A stretch of 64,000 bases of DNA from the NCBI RefSeq assembly GCF_012927045.1, contig NZ_JABBFW010000021.1, positions 31,564-95,563 of the forward strand. Reading direction: 5' to 3'. Below, one piece after another: positions 26,678 through 38,925 of this stretch. The stretch is from Azohydromonas caseinilytica. GTDB taxonomy: Bacteria; Pseudomonadota; Gammaproteobacteria; Burkholderiales; Burkholderiaceae_C. The translations under genes and the position numbers were made by a program. The notes under the pieces are model-generated. The model did no database searches and was not told the origin of the DNA. It saw only the letters and a program-made list of their open reading frames with translations. Each line of letters opens with the position of its first letter. Within the stretch, counting starts at the first letter, position 1.

Positions 26678-29167
26678 ATGAGTTTCGCCCGCTTGCCCCG
26701 GCCACCGAACCGCGCGCCGCTTCCCGCCGGTTCGGCCGCCGCGAGCCCGGCCGAAACCTGGTTCGCTACCCAGGGCTGGACGCCGTTCCCGTTCCAGCGC
26801 GAGGTGTGGGCCGCGATGGCCGCCGGCGAGAACGGCCTGCTCAACGCCACCACCGGCTCCGGCAAGACCTACGCGGTGTGGCTGGGCGCGCTGCAGCGGC
26901 GCACGGCTGCCAAGGGGCTGCAGGTGCTGTGGATCACGCCGATGCGGGCGCTCGCCAGCGACACGGCGCAGGCGCTGGCGCGTCCGCTGCCGGCGCTGGC
27001 CCCTGGCTTCGCGCTGGCGCAGCGCACCGGCGACACCACCTCCGCCGAGCGCCAGCGCCAGGAGCGGCAGCGTCCGCAGGCGCTGGTGACCACGCCCGAA
27101 TCGCTGAGCCTGCTGCTCACCCGCGCCGACGCCCAGGCCGAGTTGGGCGGCGTGCACACCGTGGTGGTGGACGAGTGGCACGAGCTGATCAGCAGCAAGC
27201 GCGGCGTGCAGGTGCAGCTGGCGCTGGCGCGGCTGCGGCGCTGGAACCCCGCGCTCGTCACCTGGGGCCTGAGCGCCACGCTGGGCAACCTGGAGGAGGC
27301 GATGCACACCCTGGTCGGCGCGGGCGGCGGCCGGCTGGTGCGGGGCCGCATCGACAAGCCGCTGACCATCGACACCCTGCTGCCCGAGGGCGATGAGCGC
27401 TTCTCCTGGCCGGGGCAGCTGGGCCTGCGCATGCTGCCCGCGGTGGTGCAGGAGATTGACCAGGCCAGCACCTCGCTGGTGTTCACCAACGTGCGAGCGC
27501 AGAGCGAAATCTGGTACCAGCGGCTGCTGGAGGCGCGGCCGGACTGGGCCGGATTGATCGCGCTGCACCACGGTTCGCTGGACCGCAGCCTGCGCGAGTG
27601 GGTGGAGCAGGGCCTGAAGGAGGGGCGGCTGAAAGCCGTGGTGGCGACCTCCTCGCTGGACCTGGGCGTGGACTTCCTGCCGGTGGAGCGGGTGCTGCAG
27701 GTGGGCAGCCCCAAGGGCGTGGCGCGGCTGCTGCAGCGCGCCGGCCGCTCCGGCCATGCGCCGGGCCGCGCCAGCCGTGCCACGCTGGTGCCGACGCAGC
27801 TGTTCGAGCTGCTGGAGGCGGCGGCGCTGCGCCGCGCCGCGCTGGCCGGCGCGGTGGAGCCGCGGCGCAGTCCGGACAAGCCGATGGACGTGCTGGTGCA
27901 GCACCTGGTGACGGTGGCGCTGGGCGGCGGCTTCGAGGCCGAGGCGCTGCCCGGCGGCGGCTGGGGCGCCCCGGCGCTGTACGAGGAAGTGAGGAGCGCG
28001 CCGGCCTACCGCCACCTCACGCGCGAGGAGTTCGACTGGGCGCTGGCCTTCGCGGGGCAGGGCGGCGCCAGCCTGGCGGCCTACCCGCAGTACCACCGGC
28101 TGCAGGTGATGGACGGGCGCTTCCGCGTCACGGACCGGGCCATCGCGCACCGGCACCGGCTGCAGGTCGGGACCATCGTCTCTGAAACCACCATGCGGCT
28201 GCGCATGGTCAGCGGCGCCTCCCTGGGCACGGTGGACGAGAGTTTCATTTCGCGCCTGGCGCCGGGCGACTGCTTCTGGTTTGGCGGGCGGCTGCTGGAG
28301 CTGGTCAGGGTGCGCGAGCTGACGGCCTACGTCACGCGCGCTAGCAAGAAGAGCGGGCGCATTCCCGTCTGGTCGGGGAACCGCATGGCGTTGTCGGATG
28401 AATTGGCCGGGGCGCTCCGGGAGCTGCTGTGGGAGGCGGCACGAGGGAAATTCAAGGAGCCCGAATTGCGCGCGGCCCGGCCGATGCTGGAGTTGCAGGC
28501 CAGCCTGTCCCGGCTGCCCGGGCCCGACGAGTTATTGGTGGAGCGCCACAAGTCCCGCGAAGGTTGTCACCTCTGGATTTATCCCTTTGCCGGCGGCCCG
28601 GTGCACCTGGGGCTGGCGGGATTGCTGGCGTGGCGGCTGGCGCAATCGAAGCCGAACACTTTTTCATTGGCCGTGAACGACCACGGGCTGGAATTGCTCA
28701 GCGCCTTGCCGGTGGAGATCGATTCACTGCTGGACGGCTCGATATTCGAGAGTGACCACCTGGAGGCCGATTTATTGGCCAGCCTGGACGCGCGCCAGCT
28801 GGCGCAGCGGCGCTTCCGGGAAATCGCGCGCGTGGCGGGGCTGGTCTTTACCGGCTATCCCGGTGCCGCGAAAAGCGCGCGGCAATTGCAGGCCTCCAGC
28901 GGCCTGTTCTACGACGTGTTCCGCCAGTACGACCCGGGGAACCTGTTATTGGCCCAGGCGCGCCATGAGGCGCTGGCGCAGGAGCTGGAAATAGGCCGGC
29001 TGGAGCGGACGCTGCAAAGGCTGTCCGCCCAGCGGGTGGTGTTGGTCGATCTCAAGCAGCCCAGTCCCTTTGCCGTGCCGCTGATGGTGGAGCGGTGGCG
29101 GGAGCAGTTGAGCAATGAGGCTTTGGACCAAAGGCTGAAACGAATTCTCAACCCGCCTTCAATTTGA
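26678..29167 (+). CDS. ligase-associated type DEXH-box DNA helicase (Lhr-like)
   Basis: An 829-residue superfamily 2 helicase. Walker A is ATTGSGKT (about 57-64), the DEXH box is DEWH (165-168), motif III is SATLGN, and motif VI is LLQRAGRSGHAPG. A long C-terminal region with the Lhr/winged-helix type follows. This group normally travels with an exonuclease, an ATP-dependent DNA ligase and a phosphoesterase in DNA-damage operons; none is next to it here. The last third uses more AT-ending codons than the first. The start at 26678 avoids an upstream extension through the neighbouring promoter. Confidence 0.85.
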   Translation: MSFARLPRPPNRAPLPAGSAAASPAETWFATQGWTPFPFQREVWAAMAAGENGLLNATTGSGKTYAVWLGALQRRTAAKGLQVLWITPMRALASDTAQALARPLPALAPGFALAQRTGDTTSAERQRQERQRPQALVTTPESLSLLLTRADAQAELGGVHTVVVDEWHELISSKRGVQVQLALARLRRWNPALVTWGLSATLGNLEEAMHTLVGAGGGRLVRGRIDKPLTIDTLLPEGDERFSWPGQLGLRMLPAVVQEIDQASTSLVFTNVRAQSEIWYQRLLEARPDWAGLIALHHGSLDRSLREWVEQGLKEGRLKAVVATSSLDLGVDFLPVERVLQVGSPKGVARLLQRAGRSGHAPGRASRATLVPTQLFELLEAAALRRAALAGAVEPRRSPDKPMDVLVQHLVTVALGGGFEAEALPGGGWGAPALYEEVRSAPAYRHLTREEFDWALAFAGQGGASLAAYPQYHRLQVMDGRFRVTDRAIAHRHRLQVGTIVSETTMRLRMVSGASLGTVDESFISRLAPGDCFWFGGRLLELVRVRELTAYVTRASKKSGRIPVWSGNRMALSDELAGALRELLWEAARGKFKEPELRAARPMLELQASLSRLPGPDELLVERHKSREGCHLWIYPFAGGPVHLGLAGLLAWRLAQSKPNTFSLAVNDHGLELLSALPVEIDSLLDGSIFESDHLEADLLASLDARQLAQRRFREIARVAGLVFTGYPGAAKSARQLQASSGLFYDVFRQYDPGNLLLAQARHEALAQELEIGRLERTLQRLSAQRVVLVDLKQPSPFAVPLMVERWREQLSNEALDQRLKRILNPPSI

Positions 29168-29443
29168 CGCATCAACGCCGTCGTCGAGCGGGCTGCAGAT
29201 TTCTCTCAGGTCTTTGACGGCTTCCATGGCGGTTTTTATTTTCAGTATGGAGGGCGCTTCCGAGTCGAGCTCTTTTTCCAGCTTTTCCCTTTGCTCCATG
29301 ATGATATTCCTGAATTCCCGGGCCTGGTTGGTGTCGCTTTCTATGTCTTTCAGGGTAGCCACCAGCAGTCGGGCCGCCTCAAGCGTCAGCGAGGTCAGGT
29401 CCTGGCCGGCTTCGTTCGTGATCAGGCTTGCGTGGTCGCTCAT
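29159..29443 (-). CDS. hypothetical small helical protein
   Basis: A 94-residue, strongly charged protein predicted to be almost wholly helical (a coiled-coil-like stretch at about 25-80). It overlaps the helicase 3' end by nine bases in convergent orientation. Its DNA is much less GC-rich than the window, which may mean transfer. I recognise no family and see only a weak ribosome site. Confidence 0.55.
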   Translation of the reverse strand: MSDHASLITNEAGQDLTSLTLEAARLLVATLKDIESDTNQAREFRNIIMEQREKLEKELDSEAPSILKIKTAMEAVKDLREICSPLDDGVDASN

Positions 29444-29504
29444 GTCCGTGTGTTCGCTTCAAAACTGTTGGGTTCAATGATCATCGGCAGCGCGCGCAAG
29501 ATTT

Positions 29505-29990
29505 TTATGGTGTGGTTTCCGCGGACAACTTGAATTCGTAGAATTTTGTTCCCGGTGAAGGTGCCTGGTAATAGGCTTCAGTCCGCTCAAACCCCATGGC
29601 TTCATACACCCCCTGCGCCACCACCGTTTGCGGCACCGCGTCCAGGATCAGCCGCTCAAAACCCAGGCCGCGCGCCCGCTCGATCAGTTGTTCGAGCAGG
29701 CGCCGCCCCAGGCGTTGTCCCCGGAACCCCGGCCTGACGTAGAGGCGCTTCACTTCCGCACTCCGATCGTCATGCCGCAGCAACCCGACGCAGCCGGCGA
29801 TGACCGCCTCACTGCGCGCCAGAAGAAATAGCCCGCTCGGCAGCGTGAAAATCTGCTCAAAGCGGGCCATTTCCTGTTCGAAGCCGCGGTAGGACAAATC
29901 CATGTCCAGCCAGGCGACATATTCGCGGATCACGGCCTGCAGGGCCGCGGTGTCTCGGGGGAAAACTGCTTCGGTGATGTGGACGGGCAT
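29505..29990 (-). CDS. GNAT-family N-acetyltransferase
   Basis: A 161-residue GCN5-related acetyltransferase. The acetyl-CoA binding loop is clear in VKRLYVRPGFRGQRLGRRLLE (motif A, about 80-100), followed by the GVYEAMGFERTEAY strand-helix pair (motif B, about 127-140). The acceptor cannot be predicted. Its DNA, like that of the small gene beside it, is somewhat less GC-rich than the metabolic region. Confidence 0.85.
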   Translation of the reverse strand: MPVHITEAVFPRDTAALQAVIREYVAWLDMDLSYRGFEQEMARFEQIFTLPSGLFLLARSEAVIAGCVGLLRHDDRSAEVKRLYVRPGFRGQRLGRRLLEQLIERARGLGFERLILDAVPQTVVAQGVYEAMGFERTEAYYQAPSPGTKFYEFKLSAETTP

Positions 29991-30008
29991 GCGCTCCGGG
30001 CCGCTTTT

Positions 30009-30146
30009 TCAACGCAACGTGACCTGCACCCGATCCAGCTTGGCCGTCAGCTCGCCGTACAGCGCATTCACATACTCGCCGTAAGCCGTGCCGACGTTGT
30101 GCGCCAGGAACATCGAAATCACCAGCAGCATCAAATATTCCTTCAT
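30009..30146 (-). CDS. small membrane-type hypothetical protein
   Basis: A 45-residue frame with a hydrophobic start (KEYLMLLVISMFLAHNVG) and a polar tail. GAGAGAAG lies a few bases before the ATG at 30146. It begins 18 bases after the acetyltransferase gene would end upstream on the same strand. It might be a small membrane peptide; no family is recognised. Confidence 0.4.
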   Translation of the reverse strand: MKEYLMLLVISMFLAHNVGTAYGEYVNALYGELTAKLDRVQVTLR

Positions 30147-30539
30147 GGCACTTCTCTCGGCATGGCGGGCCGAACCGGCGGGGCAGTTCATCAAACTGCT
30201 TTTATGCCGCCGGCGCCGGACTTGCGCGAGGCCCCCGGCCCAGGAAGCCGATCCGAGTATGGATTGCTTCACGCAAAGCATTCGTGCTCCAACCGGTTAA
30301 GGGTTTGTTGATTTGCGTCAGGCCGCCGGCGCCGTCCGTGCCGGCGGGGCCGTGCGGGCTGCTTCCGGGTTGAGGGCGGCGGGGTGGGTTGCGGCCCGCC
30401 TCGGGCCGTTCCCGGCGCGTGACCCGCTCCGGGAGTCCAGATGTCACGCTCGGGCCGGCCGGCCGCCGCCAGCCCGGGGGATGTCCGGTTTATTGTGCGC
30501 GTTCCGTCCCGGCCGCCTCTCCGCCCCGCTGCTGTTCCC
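30147..30539. other. intergenic region upstream of the hybrid kinase
   Basis: About 390 bases between divergent genes. The left half is AT-richer. I see no convincing promoter, RNA or small gene, though the region must hold the promoters for both sides. Confidence 0.4.
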
Positions 30540-33332
<2,793 letters not shown>

Positions 33333-33362
33333 GGGGCGCAGGCGGCGGCGCACAATCGCCGC

Positions 33363-33755
33363 ATGGGACGTGTTGCTCGCCTGTTCAAGGCCGCGCGCCA
33401 GGGGCGCCTCAAGACGATGCTGCTGGCGCTGTGGAAGCTGTTCAAGCATCCCGAGACGCCGCTGGCGGCCAAGCTGGTGGCGGTGGCCGTGATTGCCTAC
33501 GCCGTCAGCCCCATCGACCTGGTGCCCGACTTCATCCCCGTGCTGGGCCAGCTCGACGACCTGATCCTGCTGCCGCTGGGCATCGCGCTGGCGGTGCGGC
33601 TCACGCCCGCGCCGCTGTGGGAGGCACGGCTGCGCGAGGCCGAGGCCGAGGCCGACAAGCTGCCGCGCATGCTCTGGGGCGCGGTGGCCATCGTGCTGCT
33701 GTGGCTGCTGGTGGTGGCGGGCTTGGTGCGCTGGTGGATGAGCCGGCAGTCATGA
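33363..33755 (+). CDS. YkvA/DUF1232 family membrane protein
   Basis: A 130-residue protein with the DUF1232 core AYAVSPIDLVPDFIPVLGQLDDL (about 47-69) and a C-terminal membrane helix (about 103-122). Function is unknown; members are small membrane proteins found widely. The nuclease gene follows after one base, so the two are probably co-transcribed. Confidence 0.85.
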   Translation: MGRVARLFKAARQGRLKTMLLALWKLFKHPETPLAAKLVAVAVIAYAVSPIDLVPDFIPVLGQLDDLILLPLGIALAVRLTPAPLWEARLREAEAEADKLPRMLWGAVAIVLLWLLVVAGLVRWWMSRQS

Positions 33756-33756
33756 G

Positions 33757-34311
33757 ATGAAGCACCGCTGCGCCGCCCGCAGCCTTCGCGACCGCCGGCC
33801 GGGGCGCTGGATGCTGCTGTCGGCGCTGGCGGCGGCGCTGCTGCTGGCGGCCGCTCCCGCGGCGCAGGCCCGCAAGCCGGCCGAGCTGCAGGGGCGGGCC
33901 GAGCGCGTGGTGGACGGCGACACGCTGTGGATCGCGCCGCGCGACGGCGGGCGCGCCCTGAAGGTGCGCCTGCAGGGGCTGGACGCCCCCGAGCTGTGCC
34001 AGGCCTGGGGGCCGCAGTCGCGCGCCGCGCTGCAGGCCCTGGTGCGCCGGCGCGAGCTGCACGTGCGCGTGGCCGCGCGCGACGGCTACGGCCGGCTGGT
34101 GGCGCGGCTGTTCGATGCGCAGGGCCAGGACCTGGGCGAGCGGCTGGTGCGCGAGGGCGCGGCCTGGAACGACGGCTGGCGCCGCCGTCCCGGCCCCTAC
34201 GCCCAAGCCGAGCGCGCGGCCCGCGCCTTGGGACTGGGCCTGCATGCCGACGCCGCGGCCCTGCATCCGCGCGAGTTCCGGCGTCGGCACGGCCCCTGCG
34301 AGCCGCGTTGA
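33757..34311 (+). CDS. secreted thermonuclease-family (SNase) protein
   Basis: A 184-residue protein with a signal peptide ending around residue 39 (AAQA). The staphylococcal nuclease fold is visible as RVVDGDTLWI (about 52-61), LQGLDAPELCQ (about 73-83) with the calcium-binding Asp, DGYGRLVARLF, and LVREGAAWND (about 131-140). Catalytic Arg and Glu equivalents (RLQGLDAPE, GR) are present. It would degrade DNA or RNA outside the cytoplasm. It starts one base after the YkvA gene. Confidence 0.85.
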   Translation: MKHRCAARSLRDRRPGRWMLLSALAAALLLAAAPAAQARKPAELQGRAERVVDGDTLWIAPRDGGRALKVRLQGLDAPELCQAWGPQSRAALQALVRRRELHVRVAARDGYGRLVARLFDAQGQDLGERLVREGAAWNDGWRRRPGPYAQAERAARALGLGLHADAAALHPREFRRRHGPCEPR

Positions 34312-34468
34312 GCACCCAGGACCCCGACGGCGCTGCGCCTTCCGCAAACCCGCATAGCCTCGGGGCAGGGGGATCGGGCATGCTTCTCGCTCGGATCTCG
34401 AAACCAGGGCGCGCGCCGCGAGGGGATGGAGGGCAGCGTGCCGACCCGGTGATCCGGAAGAAGTATTC

Positions 34469-36154
34469 ATGACCGAGCTGCTGAATCTGCTGGCCGCCAT
34501 TGCCCTGCTGGTATGGGGCACCTTCATCGTGCGCACCGGGGTGCTGCGCCTGTTCGGCGAAAACCTGCGCCACGTGCTGGCCCGCAGCCTGGGCTCGCGG
34601 CCTTCGGCGCTGCTGTCGGGCATGGGCGTGACGATGCTGCTGCAGTCGGGCACCGCCACCTGCATGCTCATGGCCTCCTTCGTGGGCCGGCAGCTCGTGC
34701 CCACCTCGGCGGCGCTGGCCGTCATGCTCGGCGCCGACATGGGCTCCAGCCTCATGGCGGTGGTGTTCTCCTTCGACCTGTCGTGGCTGTCGCCGCTGCT
34801 GATCTTCGTCGGCGTGGTGATGTTCATCTCGCGCGAGAAGAGCGCCGTGGGCCGCTTCGGCCGCGTGCTCATCGGCCTGGGGCTGATCACGCTGGCGCTG
34901 CACCTGATCATGGAGAGCACGCACCCGCTGGTGGCCTCGCCGGTGGTGCGCGCGCTGCTGAGCGCCATGCCGCGCGAGATCGTGCCCAACCTGCTCATGG
35001 GCGCGCTGCTGGCGGTGCTGTCCTATTCCAGCCTGGCCATCGTGCTGCTCACGGCCACGCTGGCGGCGCAGGGGCTGCTGGCGCCGACGGTGGCGCTGGG
35101 GCTGGTGCTGGGCGCCAACCTGGGCAGCGGGCTGCTGGGCGTGCTGTCCACGCTGCGCGGCTCGGTGGCCACGCGCCGGCTGCCGGTGGGCAATCTGCTG
35201 TTCAAGGTCGCGGGCTGCGTGCTGGCCATCCCGCTGCTGCCGCAGCTCCCCGCCTGGCTGCAGCTGGCCGCGCCCTCGGTGGCGCGCCAGGTGGTGCTGT
35301 TCCACCTGGGCTTCAACGTGGCGCTGGCGCTGCTGTTCGTGGCCGCCACCGGCGTGCTGGCCCAGTGGCTGGAGCGCTGGCTCACCGAGCCCCCGGCGCC
35401 GCTGACCCCCGCGAGGCCGCAGCACCTGGACCCGATGGCGCTGGACACGCCCTCCCTGGCCATCAGCTGCGCCGCGCGCGAGGCGCTGCACCAGGCCGAC
35501 ATCGTCGAGACCATGCTGCGCGGCATCGAGCCGGTGCTGCGCCACGACGACCTGGAGCTGGCGCAGCAGCTGCGCAAGATGGACGACACGGTGGACGCGC
35601 TGTACTCGGCCATCAAGTTCTACCTGACGCAGATCTCGCGCGAGGCGCTGTCGGAGCGCGAGGGCCGGCGCTGGACCGACATCGTCTCCTTCACCATCAA
35701 CATGGAGCAGATCGGCGACATCATCGAGCGCGTGCTGCAGGACATCGAGGACAAGAAGATCCGCAAGAAGCGGCGCTTCTCCGACGCCGGCATGGCCGAG
35801 ATCGTGCACCTGCACCAGCGCCTGCTGCAGAACCTGCGCCTCGGGATGAGCGTGTTCCTCGAAGGCAACGTGCACGACGCGCAGAAGCTGCTGGAGGAGA
35901 AGGCGCGCTTCCGCAACCTGGAGCACGAGTACGCCGCCAGCCACATCGTGCGGTTGCAGGCCAACACGCCGCACAGCATCGAGACCAGCAGCCTGCACCT
36001 GGACCTCATCAGCGACTTGAAGCGCATCAACTCGCACATCTGCTCGATCGCCTACCCGATCCTGGAGTCCAACGGCGCGCTGGCCGCCCCCGCGCGGCAG
36101 CTGCCCGCGGCCTCGGCGGCGGCGGTGCCGATGCAGCAGGTCAAGGACGTGTGA
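34469..36154 (+). CDS. Na/Pi cotransporter family protein with PhoU-like tail
   Basis: A 561-residue membrane protein. The two inverted NptA/PhoU repeats carry LLQSGTATCMLM (about 51-62) and LGANLGSGLLG (about 212-222). About eight membrane helices end near residue 305, then a soluble PhoU-like helical region (about 330-540) follows. It likely exports or imports phosphate with sodium; in this family the soluble part is regulatory. Independent of its neighbours, with a 150-base leader upstream. Confidence 0.87.
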   Translation: MTELLNLLAAIALLVWGTFIVRTGVLRLFGENLRHVLARSLGSRPSALLSGMGVTMLLQSGTATCMLMASFVGRQLVPTSAALAVMLGADMGSSLMAVVFSFDLSWLSPLLIFVGVVMFISREKSAVGRFGRVLIGLGLITLALHLIMESTHPLVASPVVRALLSAMPREIVPNLLMGALLAVLSYSSLAIVLLTATLAAQGLLAPTVALGLVLGANLGSGLLGVLSTLRGSVATRRLPVGNLLFKVAGCVLAIPLLPQLPAWLQLAAPSVARQVVLFHLGFNVALALLFVAATGVLAQWLERWLTEPPAPLTPARPQHLDPMALDTPSLAISCAAREALHQADIVETMLRGIEPVLRHDDLELAQQLRKMDDTVDALYSAIKFYLTQISREALSEREGRRWTDIVSFTINMEQIGDIIERVLQDIEDKKIRKKRRFSDAGMAEIVHLHQRLLQNLRLGMSVFLEGNVHDAQKLLEEKARFRNLEHEYAASHIVRLQANTPHSIETSSLHLDLISDLKRINSHICSIAYPILESNGALAAPARQLPAASAAAVPMQQVKDV

Positions 36155-36213
36155 GGACAAGAGGGCGCCGGGGTTGCGCCCTCAACCCGGCGCCGGCCGG
36201 CTGAAGCCGCGCC

Positions 36214-37137
36214 TCAGCGCGGTGCGCGCCGCACCAGCGTGCTCTTGCCGAACAGGCTCTGCACCATGTCTACCGCCACCTCGGCGGTGCGGTTGCGCAC
36301 GTCCAGCGCGGGGTTGAGCTCCATCACGTCCAGCGAGGCCATGCGCCCGGTGTCGGCGATCATCTCCATGCACAGCTGCGCCTCGCGGTAGGTGGGGCCG
36401 CCCATCACGGTCGTGCCCACGCCGGGGGCGAAGGAGGGGTCGAGAAAATCGACGTCGAAGCTCACGTGCAGGTGGGTGTTGGCGTCCAGCGTGGCCAGCG
36501 CCAGCTCCATGGTGTGGCGCATGCCCATCTCGTCGATGTAGCGCATGTCGAACACCTCCAGCCCGGCGTCGTGCAGCAGCTGCTTCTCGCCGGCGTCCAC
36601 GCTGCGGATGCCAATCTGCTTGACCCACTTCGGGCTCACCGCCGGCACGTGGCCGCCGATCTCCACCAGCGGCTGCGGGCCGAAGCCGCACAGGCAGGCC
36701 ACGGGCATGCCGTGGATGTTTCCGCTGGGCGTGATCTGGTCGGTGTTGAAGTCGGCGTGGGCATCGAGCCAGAGCACGCGCAGCTTCTTGCCGGCTTCGC
36801 GGCAGTGGCGCGCCACGGCGCTGATGGAGCCCAGGCCCAGGCAGTGGTCGCCGCCCAGCAGGATCGGGAAGCGGCCGGACTGCAGCTCGGCGTACACCGC
36901 CTCGTGCACCGCGCGGTTCCAGGCCAGCACCTCGTCGAAGTGACGGTAGCCCTCCACCGGCGGCAGCCAGGGGTTGGCCGGGCCGGTGAGGTTGCCGCGG
37001 TCCTCCACGTTCAGGCCCATCTCGCCCAGCAGCGGGCCGATGCGCGCCACGCGCAGCGCCTCCGGGCCCATGCTGGCGCCGCGGGCGCCGGCGCCCACGT
37101 CGGTGGGCGCGCCGATGAGGCTGACGTTGCGGTTCAT
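36214..37137 (-). CDS. rocF: arginase
   Basis: A 307-residue ureohydrolase. The binuclear manganese ligands are in GGDHCLGLGS (about 96-105), WLDAHADFNT (about 122-131) and SFDVDFLDPSFAPGVG (about 225-240). It hydrolyses arginine to ornithine and urea. Sequence features favour arginase over agmatinase (the AHADFNT and GNIHGMP spacing). The gene stands alone; no ornithine or urea genes are near. Confidence 0.92.
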   Translation of the reverse strand: MNRNVSLIGAPTDVGAGARGASMGPEALRVARIGPLLGEMGLNVEDRGNLTGPANPWLPPVEGYRHFDEVLAWNRAVHEAVYAELQSGRFPILLGGDHCLGLGSISAVARHCREAGKKLRVLWLDAHADFNTDQITPSGNIHGMPVACLCGFGPQPLVEIGGHVPAVSPKWVKQIGIRSVDAGEKQLLHDAGLEVFDMRYIDEMGMRHTMELALATLDANTHLHVSFDVDFLDPSFAPGVGTTVMGGPTYREAQLCMEMIADTGRMASLDVMELNPALDVRNRTAEVAVDMVQSLFGKSTLVRRAPR

Positions 37138-37197
37138 GCGCGGTTCCTCCTGAACGGTGTGGGTGCTGCCATGCCCACGGGCAGCCGTCGTGCCGGC

Positions 37198-38100
37198 TCA
37201 GATGTCGTCGGCGAATTCCCCGGTCTGGGTCACGGGCGCGTCGAAGCCGTAGATCTCGGTAAGCCGCTCCCAGGCCTCCTCGGCCGTCTCCACGAAGTGG
37301 AAGAGGTTGACGTCGCCCGGGCTGATCATGCCGGTCTCCACCAGCCACTCGAAGTTGATGAGCCGGCTCCAGAACTCGCGCCCGAACAGCAGCACCGGGC
37401 GCGGGCGCGACTTGCCGGTCTGGATCAGCGTCAGCACCTCGAACAGCTCGTCGAGCGTGCCGAAGCCGCCGGGGAAGCACGCCAGCGCGATGCTGCGCAT
37501 CAGGAAGTGCATCTTGCGCAGCGCGAAGTAGTGGAACTGGAAGCACAGCTCCGGCGTGATGTACGGGTTGGGCGCCTGCTCGTGCGGCAGCACGATGTTG
37601 AGGCCGATGCTCTTGCCCTCCACCTCGAAGGCGCCGCGGTTGCCCGCCTCCATGACGCCGGGGCCGCCGCCGGTGACGACGTAGATCGGCGTCTCGTGCG
37701 AGCGCGACTGCGTGGTCACCAGCGCCGCGAAGCGCCGGGCCTCGTCGTAGAAGCGGCTCATCAGCAGCGCCATCTCGGCGCGCCTGAGCGCCTGGGGCTC
37801 GCCCAGATCGCGCGCGGCCTGCAGCCGCAATTGCGCCTCCTCCGGCGGCAGCACGCGCGCGCTGCCGAAGATGACGATGGTGGACTCGATGCCCTGCTCG
37901 CGCTGCACCAATTCGGGCTTGAGCAGCTCCAATTGCATGCGCACCGGGCGCAGCTCCTCGCGCAGCAGGAAGGCCGGATCGGTGAAGGCCAGCCGGTAGG
38001 CGCTCTCGGGGCCGGCGTAGGGGGAGGGCTCTTGCAGGGACAGCGCTTCTTCCTCGGCCGTGGGGAAGTTGCGTGCGGTCAGCTCAGTGCGCTTTTCCAT
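37198..38100 (-). CDS. LOG-like/TIGR00730 Rossmann-fold protein
   Basis: A 300-residue member of the lysine decarboxylase-like LOG family, which release cytokinin bases from their ribotides or cleave nucleotide 5'-monophosphates. The signatures GGGPGVMEAGNRGA (about 147-160) and PGGFGTLDELFE (about 214-225) are intact. It carries about 70 extra N-terminal residues compared with short LOG proteins. Whether it makes cytokinin or acts in purine turnover cannot be decided. It lies between arginase and the ThiF-like gene. Confidence 0.85.
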   Translation of the reverse strand: MEKRTELTARNFPTAEEEALSLQEPSPYAGPESAYRLAFTDPAFLLREELRPVRMQLELLKPELVQREQGIESTIVIFGSARVLPPEEAQLRLQAARDLGEPQALRRAEMALLMSRFYDEARRFAALVTTQSRSHETPIYVVTGGGPGVMEAGNRGAFEVEGKSIGLNIVLPHEQAPNPYITPELCFQFHYFALRKMHFLMRSIALACFPGGFGTLDELFEVLTLIQTGKSRPRPVLLFGREFWSRLINFEWLVETGMISPGDVNLFHFVETAEEAWERLTEIYGFDAPVTQTGEFADDI

Positions 38101-38137
38101 AGGACTGCTTGGGTGGTGTGTGGCGTTTTTGTCGGGG

Positions 38138-38896
38138 TCAGTGGGCGGCGCGCTCGCCGCACACGGGGCACTGGGCGGTGCGCTCGATGCGGATGTCGGT
38201 CCACTCCATGCTGCGCGCGTCCAGCATCTGCAGCCGCCCGGCCAGCGACTGCCCGATGCCCGCAAGCAACTTCAGGGCCTCGGCGGCCTGGACGCTGCCG
38301 ATGATGCCCACCAGCGGCGCGAACACGCCCATGGTGGCGCAGCGCACCTCTTCGGCGCCGGCCTCGGGCGGGAAGACGCAGGCGTAGCAGGGGGCCTCGG
38401 GGCGGCGGGTGTCGTAGACGGCGATCTGCCCATCGAAGCCGATGGCCGCGCCCGAGACCAGCGGCTTGCCGTGGCGCACGCAGGCGGCGTTGACGGCGTG
38501 GCGGGTGCCGAAGTTGTCGCTGCAGTCCAGCACCACGTCGGCGTCGCGCACCAGCTCGTCGAGCCGCGCCGCGTCCACCTTCTCCTGCAGCGTGACCACG
38601 CGCGTTTCGGGATTGAGGGCGTGGATGCTGGCCGCGGCGGAGAGCACCTTGGGCAGGCCCACATGCGCCATGTCGTGTGCGATCTGGCGCTGCAGGTTGG
38701 TCAGGTCCACGGTGTCGTGGTCCACCAGCGTGATCCGGCCCAGGCCCGCGGTGCCCAGGTACAGCGCCACCGGCGAGCCCAGCCCGCCGGCGCCGATGAC
38801 CAGGGCGTGGCTGTCGAGCAGTTTCTGCTGGCCTTCCACGCCGAGTTCGTTGAGCAGGATGTGGCGCGAGTAGCGCAGCAGCTGGTCGTCGTTCAT
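38138..38896 (-). CDS. moeB: ThiF/MoeB-family E1-like adenylyltransferase
   Basis: A 252-residue sulphur-carrier activating enzyme. ATP-binding VIGAGGLGSP (about 33-42), DHDTVDLTNLQRQ (about 58-70), zinc cysteines in PCYAC and CPVCG, and the catalytic-type Cys in RCATMGVFAP are present. It adenylates the C-terminus of MoaD or ThiS for molybdopterin or thiamine synthesis; which of the two cannot be told without partners, which are absent here. Confidence 0.87.
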   Translation of the reverse strand: MNDDQLLRYSRHILLNELGVEGQQKLLDSHALVIGAGGLGSPVALYLGTAGLGRITLVDHDTVDLTNLQRQIAHDMAHVGLPKVLSAAASIHALNPETRVVTLQEKVDAARLDELVRDADVVLDCSDNFGTRHAVNAACVRHGKPLVSGAAIGFDGQIAVYDTRRPEAPCYACVFPPEAGAEEVRCATMGVFAPLVGIIGSVQAAEALKLLAGIGQSLAGRLQMLDARSMEWTDIRIERTAQCPVCGERAAH

Positions 38897-38925
38897 CGCG
38901 TCAGCATAGCCGCCCTGAAAAGCGT

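Noticed and set aside
28400..29167. Frameshift or fusion in the helicase C-terminal third, suggested by the change in codon use
   Set aside because: The reading frame is continuous and the protein reads as one helicase of normal length for its family, so the change is only compositional.
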